Shown here: positions 8,280 to 16,296 of the stretch, one piece after another
Position numbering within the stretch: the stretch's first letter is position 1
Layout: each line of letters opens with the position of its first letter
Assembly (NCBI GenBank): GCA_000961725.1
Contig: LADS01000055.1
Span: 62,001-126,000, forward strand
DNA length: 64,000 bases
Direction of reading: 5' to 3'
Source of the DNA: Desulfobulbaceae bacterium BRH_c16a
GTDB taxonomy: Bacteria; Desulfobacterota; Desulfobulbia; Desulfobulbales; Desulfocapsaceae
Notes under the pieces: model-generated
The model's database searches: none
The model's input: only the letters and a program-made list of their open reading frames with translations
Told to the model about the DNA's origin: nothing
Program-made: the position numbers and the translations under genes

Positions 8280-9376
8280 ATCTCTAACTCCTTTCTATGG
8301 GGGGGAATAATTACTGTGTGCTCACGCATCGGCTGAAAATCGAGGGCGGCGTCCCTGTCCGGGATCATCGCGTCAACCCCGCAGATTTCCGAGGCTATGG
8401 CCCAGACACCATCACGGCCGCCGACTGTCGCCGGCCGCAGCTTCTTCTGGTCCATCACTAAAAGGCAGGTTTCGTCGGGCAGGGTTCCGATAACCGCGTT
8501 GGGTCCGTCAATGATCAACCGTTTACAGACCTGGCGAAGACCGCTGAGGAAATCTCCCTGGGGATGCCTGGCAAGCTCGGCATTACTGAGGGGGGTGATA
8601 ATGTGCTTATAGGCCTGAAGCGGCAGCTTCAGTTTTTTCAAGGTGTAGTGGAGGATATGGGTGAATACCTCGCTGTCGCTCTGGTAGCCGGTATATCCCG
8701 GGAAATTCTTGCCAAGCAACCAGTCGCGAATGGGGACAAAAGCGGTATTCTCGCCATTTGTCATGGTTGAGATGCCTTGAATAAAGAAGGGGTGGCAGGC
8801 GTAAAGATTTATTCCGTAATTGGTATTCTGCCGCCCTTGCGCCATACAGACACGGGACTTGAGCTGTCCGTCATGGAGGCAGAGGGCGTCGCCGATCTGC
8901 ATCGGCCATCCCACTTCCTTGATCATGGCAACATCGGGATAAAATGAGAAAATAGTCAGATTATCCTCGTCGGTTGCGAGTTTCCTGAGGGCGAGGCGGG
9001 TCCGGAGCAGTTCTTCCTCGCGTATGTCGTCGCTTTGATCTCTCAGGGCCACCGGCATCCTGTAGGCGCGCATGAAATAACGAAAGCGGTCGTTGGCTTC
9101 AATGAGTTCCGGCCTCATGGCAAAGCGATGGTCGTATTTCAACTCGTATCCCCGATCTTCCATATAATCGGTCATACTATGCCAGGCTTTCTCGGTATGG
9201 GCTATACCGGAAAGTATTGGAAATCTCGGGTTATATTTGAAATCCTCGAACTCCATTCCCCGAAGTAAAAGACCGAGCCCGGAGCCATCGTAACCTTCTT
9301 GCATGGCCTCCATCGCGGTGAGCACTTCGTAAGGGGAAAAGGGCTCATTGGCGGTTTTCAGGGCTAAACGACACAT
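8237..9376 (-). CDS. Glutamate synthase glutamine amidotransferase (class II) subunit
   Basis: A 379-residue Ntn-type glutaminase that frees ammonia from glutamine for the synthase subunit. The sequence begins MCRLA, placing the catalytic cysteine at position 2 after Met removal. The fold's YGINLYACHPFFIQG, GENTAF and GYQSDSEVFTHIL stretches correspond to the glutamine-binding and GDNA/SDS regions of class II amidotransferases. A CAGGAG ribosome site precedes the ATG. It is the first gene of a three-gene operon (glutaminase, FMN core, GXGXG/GltD fusion), each overlapping or almost touching the next. No separate class I large subunit is present. Confidence 0.9.
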   Translation of the reverse strand: MCRLALKTANEPFSPYEVLTAMEAMQEGYDGSGLGLLLRGMEFEDFKYNPRFPILSGIAHTEKAWHSMTDYMEDRGYELKYDHRFAMRPELIEANDRFRYFMRAYRMPVALRDQSDDIREEELLRTRLALRKLATDEDNLTIFSFYPDVAMIKEVGWPMQIGDALCLHDGQLKSRVCMAQGRQNTNYGINLYACHPFFIQGISTMTNGENTAFVPIRDWLLGKNFPGYTGYQSDSEVFTHILHYTLKKLKLPLQAYKHIITPLSNAELARHPQGDFLSGLRQVCKRLIIDGPNAVIGTLPDETCLLVMDQKKLRPATVGGRDGVWAIASEICGVDAMIPDRDAALDFQPMREHTVIIPPHRKELEIWSQYEPFPLPLAA

Positions 9377-9492
9377 GTTTCTCTCCTGATGAGTGTTTAA
9401 ATTGCCATTCGGCAGAAAAGTCTATCGGATGCAGACCTGGTGGGGGGATCATGCGGGATAAACAAAGACAAAAACGTATGACTGGAACAAAT

Positions 9493-9521
9493 CATTTATC
9501 CAGTTGTGACAAAAAAGTCAA
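9493..9521 (-). promoter_or_regulatory. Candidate sigma-70 promoter of the glutamate synthase operon
   Basis: On the minus strand TTGACT (9521-9516) is followed after 17 bp by TAAATG (9498-9493), giving a leader of roughly 105-110 bases before the start at 9376. The -35 box is good and the -10 weak. Confidence 0.42.
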
Positions 9522-9644
9522 GAAATTAGAAGCCATAATATTGCAGGGATTTTTTAGTCTCGGAAAAATAATACAATAGGTTGCCTGTTCCTGAAGAATA
9601 TTTTTGAAATTTGTTGAGCCTTGGGGATTGACTGGAAAGAAATT

Positions 9645-9720
9645 TAGTACCCTAGAAATTCATTTCTTGTTTTCACTCAAGGGGGTGGCTGAAAGGTAGG
9701 AATGAATTTTATGAAAGGTA
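9645..9720 (-). repeat. Dispersed palindromic repeat, copy 1
   Basis: This segment closely resembles 28996-29076. Both begin TAGTACC, contain GAAATTCATTTCTTGTTTT, and end GAATGAATTTT(A/G)TGAAAGGT or similar. Its ends are an imperfect inverted repeat, and a G/C-rich mini-hairpin sits in the middle. It lies between genes in both cases. Confidence 0.7.
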
Positions 9721-9853
9721 TTTATCCCCCACAAGAGTGGGATGAAAAGAAAAAGGCGGGCGAGAGAAGATGAGAGAAAGGCTGGTTGGAAGGCAGATAT
9801 AACGGGTTCAGGAGTTGCGGAACTCCTTGTGAGCTTGTGAGTGCCCTGCCGTG

Positions 9854-9875
9854 CATTCCGGGCAAAGCCGGAATG
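9854..9875. repeat. Short palindrome of the IPAKAG-type intergenic repeat class
   Basis: CATTCCGG and CCGGAATG form an 8-bp perfect stem around a 6-base loop. Read in frame, the area gives CIPGKAGMT, resembling the widespread intergenic palindromes that translate as VIPAKAG. Assignment to that class is from memory of the pattern only. Confidence 0.5.
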
Positions 9876-9916
9876 ACGGTGGAATGCAGCAGTGCGGGGT
9901 TTTTTTACGAGAGATC

Positions 9917-10171
9917 CTATTTAAGGATATTCTCTATCTTGCCCAGGTTTTTTACATTGTCGACCTGTTGCTTTACTTCGGCAGCTTCCTTTATGCCTGG
10001 GATATCATTCATCATCTCTTTGCCGCTCTGTTCGACATCCCGGAGGCCGTTTTTAAAGGAACTGATTGCTTTACCAAGACCGGCTCCGATTTCAGGAAGT
10101 TTTTTTCCGCCGAAGACGAGAAAGGCAATGGCTAAGATAACTACTAATTCAGGGGTTCCAAGTCCAAACAT
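9917..10171 (-). CDS. tatA: Sec-independent protein translocase TatA/E
   Basis: An 84-residue Tat pore protein. It begins MFGLGTPELVVILAIAFLVFGGKKLPE: one N-terminal membrane helix, the FG-KKLPE hinge, then an amphipathic helix (IGAGLGKAISSFKNGL) and a charged tail. Length and motif order are typical. It helps move folded, twin-arginine proteins across the inner membrane. A second, shorter TatA lies just upstream (10215-10403) on the same strand, with a 43-bp gap. No tatC is visible in the window, so TatC must be elsewhere. Confidence 0.93.
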   Translation of the reverse strand: MFGLGTPELVVILAIAFLVFGGKKLPEIGAGLGKAISSFKNGLRDVEQSGKEMMNDIPGIKEAAEVKQQVDNVKNLGKIENILK

Positions 10172-10214
10172 TTTTACTCACTCCCTAGTTCGGTGAATGT
10201 GGATCGCAGGCTTT

Positions 10215-10403
10215 TCAAGCCTTTTTGTCCGTTTCATTATTCTCTTCATCGATTTTCTTGGGGTCTTCCTTTTTGGTGGCCTCTTTAAAGTTTTTAATGC
10301 CTTTGCCGATGCCGGAGCCGATTTCCGGAAGTTTGCCCGCTCCGAAGATGATCACTATTATAACCAGAATAACAATCAGTTCCGGCATTCCAAGTCCAAA
10401 CAT
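10215..10403 (-). CDS. tatA: Sec-independent protein translocase TatA/E (second copy)
   Basis: A 62-residue TatA-type protein beginning MFGLGMPELIVILVIIVIIFGAGKLPEIG, with one membrane helix, the FGAGKLPE hinge, an amphipathic helix (GSGIGKGIKNFKEA) and a short acidic/basic tail. The first eleven residues nearly match the neighbouring TatA, so the pair probably arose by duplication. The shorter tail resembles TatE-type or minimal TatA proteins. The two may be differently specialised, for example one for redox enzymes, but nothing in the sequence shows this. Confidence 0.92.
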   Translation of the reverse strand: MFGLGMPELIVILVIIVIIFGAGKLPEIGSGIGKGIKNFKEATKKEDPKKIDEENNETDKKA

Positions 10404-10666
10404 ACATTACCTCACTAAAAATACGGGAGTAAAACTATGGAACTTAGCTGCAAGTCCCGGTAAATGAGTTCATAATTCTTAAAGACATTAGAGTAGTCAC
10501 TTCCTCTTGTCAAGATTCTCGTAATGTTGAGGAAGTATGCATTCGGATAATCGCCCCCGCACATTCTTGCCCAGGAGAAGTATATTAATATCCTTTTACC
10601 TTCAGCGCCGCAACCTCAAAGAATCGCCTGCCGTTCAGGGTCACCGAAAAGGGTCATTGTCGATGT

Positions 10667-12064
10667 TCAACTTTTCAGAGCCTTTTCCATGAGAAACTCA
10701 CGAATCCGATTGGTATCCGCATCCATGATTTCGCAGCGAGCCGGTTTGTCGATAATCCCGGTCAGTGACTCAGGGACCTGGGGCGGTTTACCGATGGCTG
10801 CTGCAACGGTTTCTCCGAATTTTGCCGGGTGAGCAGTAGCCAGGCATACCATCGGGACACCCACCTTCTTGAATTTCCGGGCGGCTTTTACCCCGACTGC
10901 GGTATGCGGATCAAGGATGTATTCATGTTCACGGTAAAATGAGGCAATCGTCTCGGTGACCTCACTGCCGGTAACTGCTGTCGCAACAAAGTCGCGACGA
11001 ATCTGATCCTGATGACCGGAGAGATCGATCTTGCCGTTTTTGCCGAACTCTTCCATCAACTCCCTGGTCCGGGTCGCATCGCTGTCCACCAGGTAGTAGA
11101 GGTAGCGCTCAAAATTAGAGGCTGCCTGGATATCCATTGACGGGCTGGAAGTCATTTTCACTTCACCAAGAGAATAATCGCCTTTGGTGACAAAGCGCGT
11201 CAGGATGTCATTGTCGTTAGTGGCCAGAATCAACTGACGGATGGTACCGGCGGGAAGCATCTTCTTGGCTATATATCCAGCAAAAATATCACCGAAATTG
11301 CCGGTAGGGATGGCAAAGTCGACAGATGAATCCTTCTCGTGGCCGGTCACATGCAGGCAACTGCGGACATAGTAGACAACCTGGGCTAAGACACGCGCCC
11401 AATTGATGGAATTGATCGCGCCCAGCCGGTATTTCGATTTGAACTCGACATCGTTGAAAATCTTTTTCACGATAGCCTGTCCGTCGTCAAACGAGCCACG
11501 GATGGCGATATTGAAAACATTGTCGTCGAGTACCGTCGTCATCTGCTTTTCCTGCACCGCGCTTACCCGTTGGTGGGGGTGCAGGATAAAAATATTGATT
11601 CGCTCTTTGCCGCGGACCCCGTAGATCGCCGCCGACCCGGTATCTCCGGAGGTCGCACCGAGAATATTCAGGACGGATCGGTCCCTGTTCAGCAGGTACT
11701 CGAACAGGTTGCCGAGAAACTGCAAGGCGATATCTTTAAAGGCCAGCGTCGGACCATGGAAAAGTTCGAGGATATGCAGGTCCCCATGGTGGACGAGAGG
11801 CGTAACCTTTTCCGTCGTGAAGGTCGTGTACGAACGGTTAATGATATCCCGCAGGTCACTGCTGGGGATATCATCGACAAATCTGGACATGACCTCGAAA
11901 GCGAGATCCGGGTAGCTCAACTTCTGCCAGGAAGCGAAGGTCTCGCTGCCTATGCGTGGAATGGTGCGGGGGAGGAGCAGGCCGCCATCTTCTGCAAGCC
12001 CCATCATTACTGCCTGGGTAAACGGAATGGGGGCGATTTTCCCCCTGGTGCTTAAATATTGCAT
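10667..12064 (-). CDS. thrC: Threonine synthase
   Basis: A PLP enzyme of 465 residues that converts O-phosphohomoserine to threonine. The PLP lysine is Lys110 in GPTLAFKDIALQF, and the phosphate-binding loop is GATSGDTGSAA. The N-terminal YLSTRG motif marks the longer, E. coli/yeast-like class of threonine synthase. Further conserved stretches are PTGNFGDIFAGYIAKKM and LATAHPAKF. The ATG follows an AGGA a few bases upstream. It lies downstream of topB and rsfS on the same strand, with a 56-bp gap from rsfS, so these may form a loose operon. Confidence 0.95.
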   Translation of the reverse strand: MQYLSTRGKIAPIPFTQAVMMGLAEDGGLLLPRTIPRIGSETFASWQKLSYPDLAFEVMSRFVDDIPSSDLRDIINRSYTTFTTEKVTPLVHHGDLHILELFHGPTLAFKDIALQFLGNLFEYLLNRDRSVLNILGATSGDTGSAAIYGVRGKERINIFILHPHQRVSAVQEKQMTTVLDDNVFNIAIRGSFDDGQAIVKKIFNDVEFKSKYRLGAINSINWARVLAQVVYYVRSCLHVTGHEKDSSVDFAIPTGNFGDIFAGYIAKKMLPAGTIRQLILATNDNDILTRFVTKGDYSLGEVKMTSSPSMDIQAASNFERYLYYLVDSDATRTRELMEEFGKNGKIDLSGHQDQIRRDFVATAVTGSEVTETIASFYREHEYILDPHTAVGVKAARKFKKVGVPMVCLATAHPAKFGETVAAAIGKPPQVPESLTGIIDKPARCEIMDADTNRIREFLMEKALKS

Positions 12065-12120
12065 GATCCTAGGCTTTTCTTTTAGAGTTCAACAGATTCT
12101 TACCTGGAATACAATTGTGG

Positions 12121-12498
12121 TCAATCGGCCTCGGCGGCAACGTGTTTAGCCTCGGACCATAGACCTTCCAGATTGTAAAATTTCCGCTGTTCATGATAGA
12201 AAATATGGACAACAACATCATCAAAATCAAGGAGAACCCACATTCCTTCCGTCAGTCCCTCCGCTTTTGACACCGTTACACGTTTGGATCGCAACTGACC
12301 TTCGATTGCCTCGGCAAGTGCCTGAACATGGCGGGTCGATTTGCCGTTCATAATCACAAAATACTCGGTGAAAGTAGTAAGTCCGCGCACATCAAGGATG
12401 ACCAGATCTTCTGCTTTGGTATCGAGGGCTGCGCGAGCGCAGATTTGGGCAAGTTCATGACCGCTTTTATCGCGGTATTCTTTTTTGACTAATTTCAT
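12121..12498 (-). CDS. rsfS: Ribosomal silencing factor RsfS (Iojap)
   Basis: A 125-residue member of the RsfS/Iojap/YbeB family, which binds ribosomal protein L14 and blocks subunit joining when nutrients are short. Characteristic stretches are AEDLVILDVRGLTTFTEYFVIMNGKSTRHVQA, the E-G-ML/W segment (EGMWVLLDFDDVVVHIF) and the end FYNLEGLW. Length is normal. Its common partners (nadD, rlmH) are not adjacent here; it lies 40 bp after topB on the same strand. Confidence 0.95.
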   Translation of the reverse strand: MKLVKKEYRDKSGHELAQICARAALDTKAEDLVILDVRGLTTFTEYFVIMNGKSTRHVQALAEAIEGQLRSKRVTVSKAEGLTEGMWVLLDFDDVVVHIFYHEQRKFYNLEGLWSEAKHVAAEAD

Positions 12499-12537
12499 AC
12501 CTATTTGTTCCCTTTTCTCATCGGGCTGTCAATTTTT

Positions 12538-14991
12538 TTATTGTTTTGCCTTGGTTTTCCTCGGGGGAAACTCAAAACTCAGTGTACCATTTTTCGCCAG
12601 AAGCAGATAGGCGTCGAACGGCTTTTTCTTCTTTGATATAAAGCCGGTGATCAGTTCCGTTTTTCCATCTATGAGCAATTGTTCGATATGTTGTTCCAGG
12701 AGTTCTTTGGAGAGAATGATCCGGCTGATTTTCAATCCTTTCTTCTCATCGCCGTCAAGAGCCGACTCGGACATGTAAGCAGCAGGAGTGGCGAATACCC
12801 TGGTCTGATCGACAGGTGAAAGGCCAAGAGATTTACCCTGTTTGATGGCATCCGTGTCCAGATCTGCATGAGAAGAGGCAAAAATGAACTCGATTTTATT
12901 GTTCACAAACTTAACGGATGCGACAAAAGATTTACCTTTCTTCGATCTGAAATCGCTGAATGGGCCAATGGTTTCCCCCTTCAGCAAAGCGACAATCTCC
13001 TCGGCGGACATAATGCGTCCGCCAATGATTTTACGGATCCGGGTTTTCTGGTCTTCCGAGACATAGGCGGTAGGCGACATAAAGAACCTGACGCCGTCGA
13101 CCGGACTGAAAGGCGCCTCGGCGCGGACCTCCTCGGTTTCGAAATTTTTCACCCGGTCGATGATATTCTGCGTCATGGCGCGGATCTCGGCCATAAACTG
13201 ATCGCGGGTAAATTCCCCCTTGAGGATTCTGTTCAGTTTGTATTCCCACTCGCCGGTAAGTTCAGGGGAGGCCAGTACTTCAATCTTCATGGCTTCAAGC
13301 AGGGCGAGCAGTTCAAAAGCCTTGCCGGTCGGCGTAAGGTCTTTGCCTTCCCGGACAACGTACTTTTCTTTGATGAGTTTTTCGATGATAGCCGCCCGGG
13401 TGGCAGGGGTGCCAAGGCCGCGCTCCTTCATGGCATCGGCAAGGTCCTCATCCTCGACTAATTTATCGGAATTTTCCATTGCCGACAATAAAGTTGCCTC
13501 GTTGAATCGCGGTGGCGGGGTGGTTTCATGATCCTCAGCCTCTATTTCACGGCAGGTTACCTCTGCACCTGCAGGCACGGGAGCAAGAATGCGATCCTGT
13601 CCGTCGTCGATTGAGGAACCGTAAATAGCTTTCCAGCCGGCTTCGAGGAGAATTTTCCCTTCAGTAAGGAAAGTCTCATCCTCTACCTGGGAGAATCGTC
13701 TGGTGTTTAAAAAGACGGCGGGAGGAAAAAAGACCGCGAGAAAGCGCTGGACGACCATCCGGTAGATTTTTGCCTCAGGCTCGGTAAGCCGGGAAGGCAG
13801 CACTGTTGTGGGAATGATGGCATGATGGTCGGAAATTTTGCTGTTGTTGAAGATGCGCTTGTCGAGGCGAAGGTAGTTTTTTGCAAGTGATTCCCTGGCG
13901 AATGTTCCGAACTCCCAATCTGTCTGGTGTGTGGTGATATCCTTGACAGTGTTCAGGTAATCTTCAGGAAGGTGCTTGCTGTCGGTCCTCGGGTAGGTCA
14001 ATACTTTATGCCTTTCATAAAGGGCCTGGGCCAGGCCCAAAGTATTTTTCGCAGAAAAGCCGAAGCGGGAGTTTGCTTCTCGCTGGAGCAGGGTAAGGTC
14101 GAAAAGTTGTGGGGAATTCTGGCTGTTTTTCTTGCTCTGCTCCTCTACTTTTGCCTGTTTACCCAAACACTTGGCGATGATCCTGTCGGCGTCCTGTTTG
14201 TTCCATAAACGGTCAGCCCGATCATACTGGTCATTACCGCCTTTGATAAAAGCCGGGTCGATCCACTTTCCCTCATAGGTCTCATCCGGGAAATGAAAAT
14301 GAGCATGAAGGCTCCAGTATGGACGGGGGATGAATTCGAGACGGGTCCGCTCCCTTTTCACCAGAAGGGAAAGGGTCGGGGTCTGGACTCTGCCGCAGGG
14401 GGTCAGGAAAAAGCCTCCTTTGCGCGAATTATATCCGGTAAGTGCTCTGGTGGCATTGATGCCGATCAACCAGTCCGATTCGGACCGGCAGAGGGCGGTA
14501 TCCTCCAGGGGAGCCATCTCGCTGTTATCCCGCAAGGATGAGAAGGCCTTCTTGATAGCGTCCGCCGTCATCGATTGCAGCCACAACCTTTTGAAAGTCT
14601 TCTGCGCAATGGAATTATTCCAGACGAACTTGATAATATACTTGAAGATCAATTCTCCTTCCCGGCCGGCGTCACAAGCATTGATGATTTGCTTGATATC
14701 CTTGCGGCGGATCAGTTTCTGCAGGGCATTCAACTGGCTTTTTGTGCCCTCGAGACCTTTGAGAGGAAAGGTCTCCGGAAGGATCGGCAGATTCCCCATG
14801 TCCCATTTCTGGTAAACCGGGTCTATTTCTTCAGGATAACAGATAGAGACAAGGTGGCCTATTGCAAAGGAAACAACGTAGATATCGCCTTCAAAATGGG
14901 TTTTTTCCTTACTGAATTTCCCTGGCAGAATTTTTACCAGATCGCTTGCGACACTCGGCTTTTCTGCAATTATAAGTATTTTGTCGGTCAT
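12538..14991 (-). CDS. topB: DNA topoisomerase III
   Basis: A type IA topoisomerase of 817 residues. The N-terminal TOPRIM region has EKPSVASDL and the metal motif DAGREGELIF; the active-site tyrosine is near residue 331 in LTYPRTDSKHL. Then come HHAIIPT and the late GLGTPATRA loop typical of TopB. The C-terminus has no zinc-finger cysteines. Instead there are two copies of a roughly 80-residue repeat (each starting with a SPVD...F.SP.AY/ATPAAY core and ending with F.S..KGK.F/FISKKKKPF), the TopoIII C-terminal repeat. The ATG at 14991 is taken; the frame extends six codons to a TTG at 15009, and neither has a clear ribosome site. Confidence 0.93.
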   Translation of the reverse strand: MTDKILIIAEKPSVASDLVKILPGKFSKEKTHFEGDIYVVSFAIGHLVSICYPEEIDPVYQKWDMGNLPILPETFPLKGLEGTKSQLNALQKLIRRKDIKQIINACDAGREGELIFKYIIKFVWNNSIAQKTFKRLWLQSMTADAIKKAFSSLRDNSEMAPLEDTALCRSESDWLIGINATRALTGYNSRKGGFFLTPCGRVQTPTLSLLVKRERTRLEFIPRPYWSLHAHFHFPDETYEGKWIDPAFIKGGNDQYDRADRLWNKQDADRIIAKCLGKQAKVEEQSKKNSQNSPQLFDLTLLQREANSRFGFSAKNTLGLAQALYERHKVLTYPRTDSKHLPEDYLNTVKDITTHQTDWEFGTFARESLAKNYLRLDKRIFNNSKISDHHAIIPTTVLPSRLTEPEAKIYRMVVQRFLAVFFPPAVFLNTRRFSQVEDETFLTEGKILLEAGWKAIYGSSIDDGQDRILAPVPAGAEVTCREIEAEDHETTPPPRFNEATLLSAMENSDKLVEDEDLADAMKERGLGTPATRAAIIEKLIKEKYVVREGKDLTPTGKAFELLALLEAMKIEVLASPELTGEWEYKLNRILKGEFTRDQFMAEIRAMTQNIIDRVKNFETEEVRAEAPFSPVDGVRFFMSPTAYVSEDQKTRIRKIIGGRIMSAEEIVALLKGETIGPFSDFRSKKGKSFVASVKFVNNKIEFIFASSHADLDTDAIKQGKSLGLSPVDQTRVFATPAAYMSESALDGDEKKGLKISRIILSKELLEQHIEQLLIDGKTELITGFISKKKKPFDAYLLLAKNGTLSFEFPPRKTKAKQ

Positions 14992-15009
14992 GAAATTGTT
15001 TTTTGACAA

Positions 15010-15485
15010 AGAATAAGAGGTGCAGTCAGCTCTGAATCGGCTCTAGAGGCGCTGTTGGTTGACAGTCTCAATGAAAAAGATGCCGTTTGTTTATTTTTCT
15101 TCAATATAATTATCTTTAATTCCAGATGGATATGCTTGTTCGAAAGCCTCTGCCGTAAATAGGACAAAAGCAGGAGGGTACTCGCAACTGTCGATTAAGT
15201 AAAGACACAACAGTTGTTTGTCAATGAGATTCTTATAAAGTTAATCTTGAATTGCCGATGATCCAGCTTTTAATTTTGCCGCAGGAAAAGGGCGCAGTAA
15301 CGATTAACGTTAGCTGTATGTTGCATTGAATATCACCTTATATCAGTATCATATGTTGTGAACGGTGTTGTTGTGAAAGCGTTTACAGAGATGAGAACGG
15401 CTGCACTTTCCAGGGCGAGAGGATCAAACGATCGTCTAAGTCACGGTGATTCTGTGCTTACTTAAAAGCAATGTGGACTTCCGCC
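15010..15485. other. Non-coding region between topB and the rimP-nusA promoter
   Basis: About 480 AT-rich bases with no supportable reading frame, between divergent genes. I looked for a tRNA here, as in E. coli upstream of rimP, and saw none. It contains a short palindrome TAACGTTA near 15303 but nothing else I can name. Confidence 0.6.
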
Positions 15486-15515
15486 TTGACATTGCCCGAG
15501 GTATATGGTTAAAAT
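15486..15515 (+). promoter_or_regulatory. Sigma-70 promoter of the rimP-nusA-infB operon
   Basis: A perfect -35 TTGACA at 15486-15491 and TAAAAT at 15510-15515 are spaced 18 bp apart. Transcription would start near 15522 and leave a leader of about 235 bases before rimP. Confidence 0.6.
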
Positions 15516-15650
15516 GTCGGGCGGATGTTCGCTAAGCAGGTATTTCCCGTTGACAGGGGGGAGGGAGATCATCAGTTTTTGGCTGCTGATCCCGTTTTTG
15601 ACGGCGGACTACCTTTGTATACTTCCTGCTGTTGTGGTTCATGGCGGGAC

Positions 15651-15722
15651 GATTTTCGGAAGTGGGCTTTGCCCGCTTTTTTTTATGCCCGCACATCATA
15701 CCGAAAAATTCGCCGGGACCAT
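15651..15722 (+). promoter_or_regulatory. rimP-nusA leader: terminator-like hairpin with alternative pairings (possible attenuator)
   Basis: AGTGGGC (15661-15667), a TTT loop and GCCCGCT (15671-15677) run straight into eight T residues (15677-15684), a textbook intrinsic terminator inside the leader. A second GCCCGC at 15687-15692 could pair with the same left arm, and TTTTCGG (15653-15659) can pair with CCGAAAA (15701-15707) around it. This suggests early termination that NusA levels or another signal may relieve; the mechanism is inference. Confidence 0.55.
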
Positions 15723-15758
15723 GCTAAGTAGTCACAAAAACGAGGATTTGTTGCTAGA

Positions 15759-16214
15759 ATGAGTGAGTTGATTGTCGACAAGGTAAAAGATTTTCTCCAG
15801 AGTCTGTTGCCCTCTCTGGGGCTTGAACTGTTTGATGTGCAGTTTCGCCGGGAAGGGCATGGCTGGGTTTTACGGGTTTTCATCGATTCCGAATCGGCAG
15901 TAAGCCTGGATGATTGCAGTGTTGTGAGTCGTGAATTGGGACGTTACCTGGATGTGGAAGATTTTATCGAGAGTGCGTATCATTTAGAAGTATCCTCGCC
16001 GGGACTCGAAAGACCTCTCAGGTCAAGAGAGGATTTTATACGGTATTGCGGGAAGAGTGCCAAAGTGAAAGTGCACGAACCGATTGACGGCCGGAAAATA
16101 TTGGAAGGCATTATCGAGAAAGTAGAAGATGAAAATATATCTCTCAAGCTGGCTGACGGGAGTTCCGTACAGTTTACCTTCGAGATGATCAATAAAGCCA
16201 GGTTGACCATCTGA
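15759..16214 (+). CDS. rimP: Ribosome maturation factor RimP
   Basis: A 151-residue RimP (YhbC/DUF150) protein, needed for 30S subunit maturation. Signature stretches are LFDVQFRREGHGWVLRVFIDS, LDDCSVVSRELGRYLDVEDFIES, and the highly conserved YHLEVSSPGLERPL. The C-terminal SH3-like domain follows (KVKVHEPIDGRKILEG). It is the first gene of the operon and is followed 82 bp later by nusA, the standard order in bacteria. Confidence 0.95.
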   Translation: MSELIVDKVKDFLQSLLPSLGLELFDVQFRREGHGWVLRVFIDSESAVSLDDCSVVSRELGRYLDVEDFIESAYHLEVSSPGLERPLRSREDFIRYCGKSAKVKVHEPIDGRKILEGIIEKVEDENISLKLADGSSVQFTFEMINKARLTI

Positions 16215-16296
16215 GCCGGACGGGCCCGTGGTTGTTTGAACAATTGCAAATTTCTCCGCATGTCGGAGTTGAAAGTCTTAAAGACGGGGTAAGAGA

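Larger units (their letters stand above)
9377..9916 (-). other. 540-bp non-coding region: glutamate synthase leader plus repeat hairpins
   Basis: No credible gene. The end nearest 9377 is the operon leader with a candidate promoter at 9493-9521. From 9645 on there are repeat-like palindromes: the dispersed repeat at 9645-9720, a CCCAC/GTGGG hairpin near 9728-9741, GGAGTT...AACTCC near 9810-9825, and CATTCCGG...CCGGAATG at 9854-9875. A short plus-strand frame from 9786 crosses this repeat and is rejected as coding. Confidence 0.7.

Noticed and set aside
9786..10196. 136-codon plus-strand frame upstream of the TatA genes
   Set aside because: It crosses the IPAKAG-type repeat and is otherwise antisense to tatA.
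15010..15758. A tRNA gene upstream of rimP, as metY in E. coli
   Set aside because: I searched for a T-loop GGTTCGA-type motif and a cloverleaf and saw none.
15505..15762. 85-codon frame in the rimP leader
   Set aside because: It runs through the promoter and the terminator hairpin and has no ribosome site.
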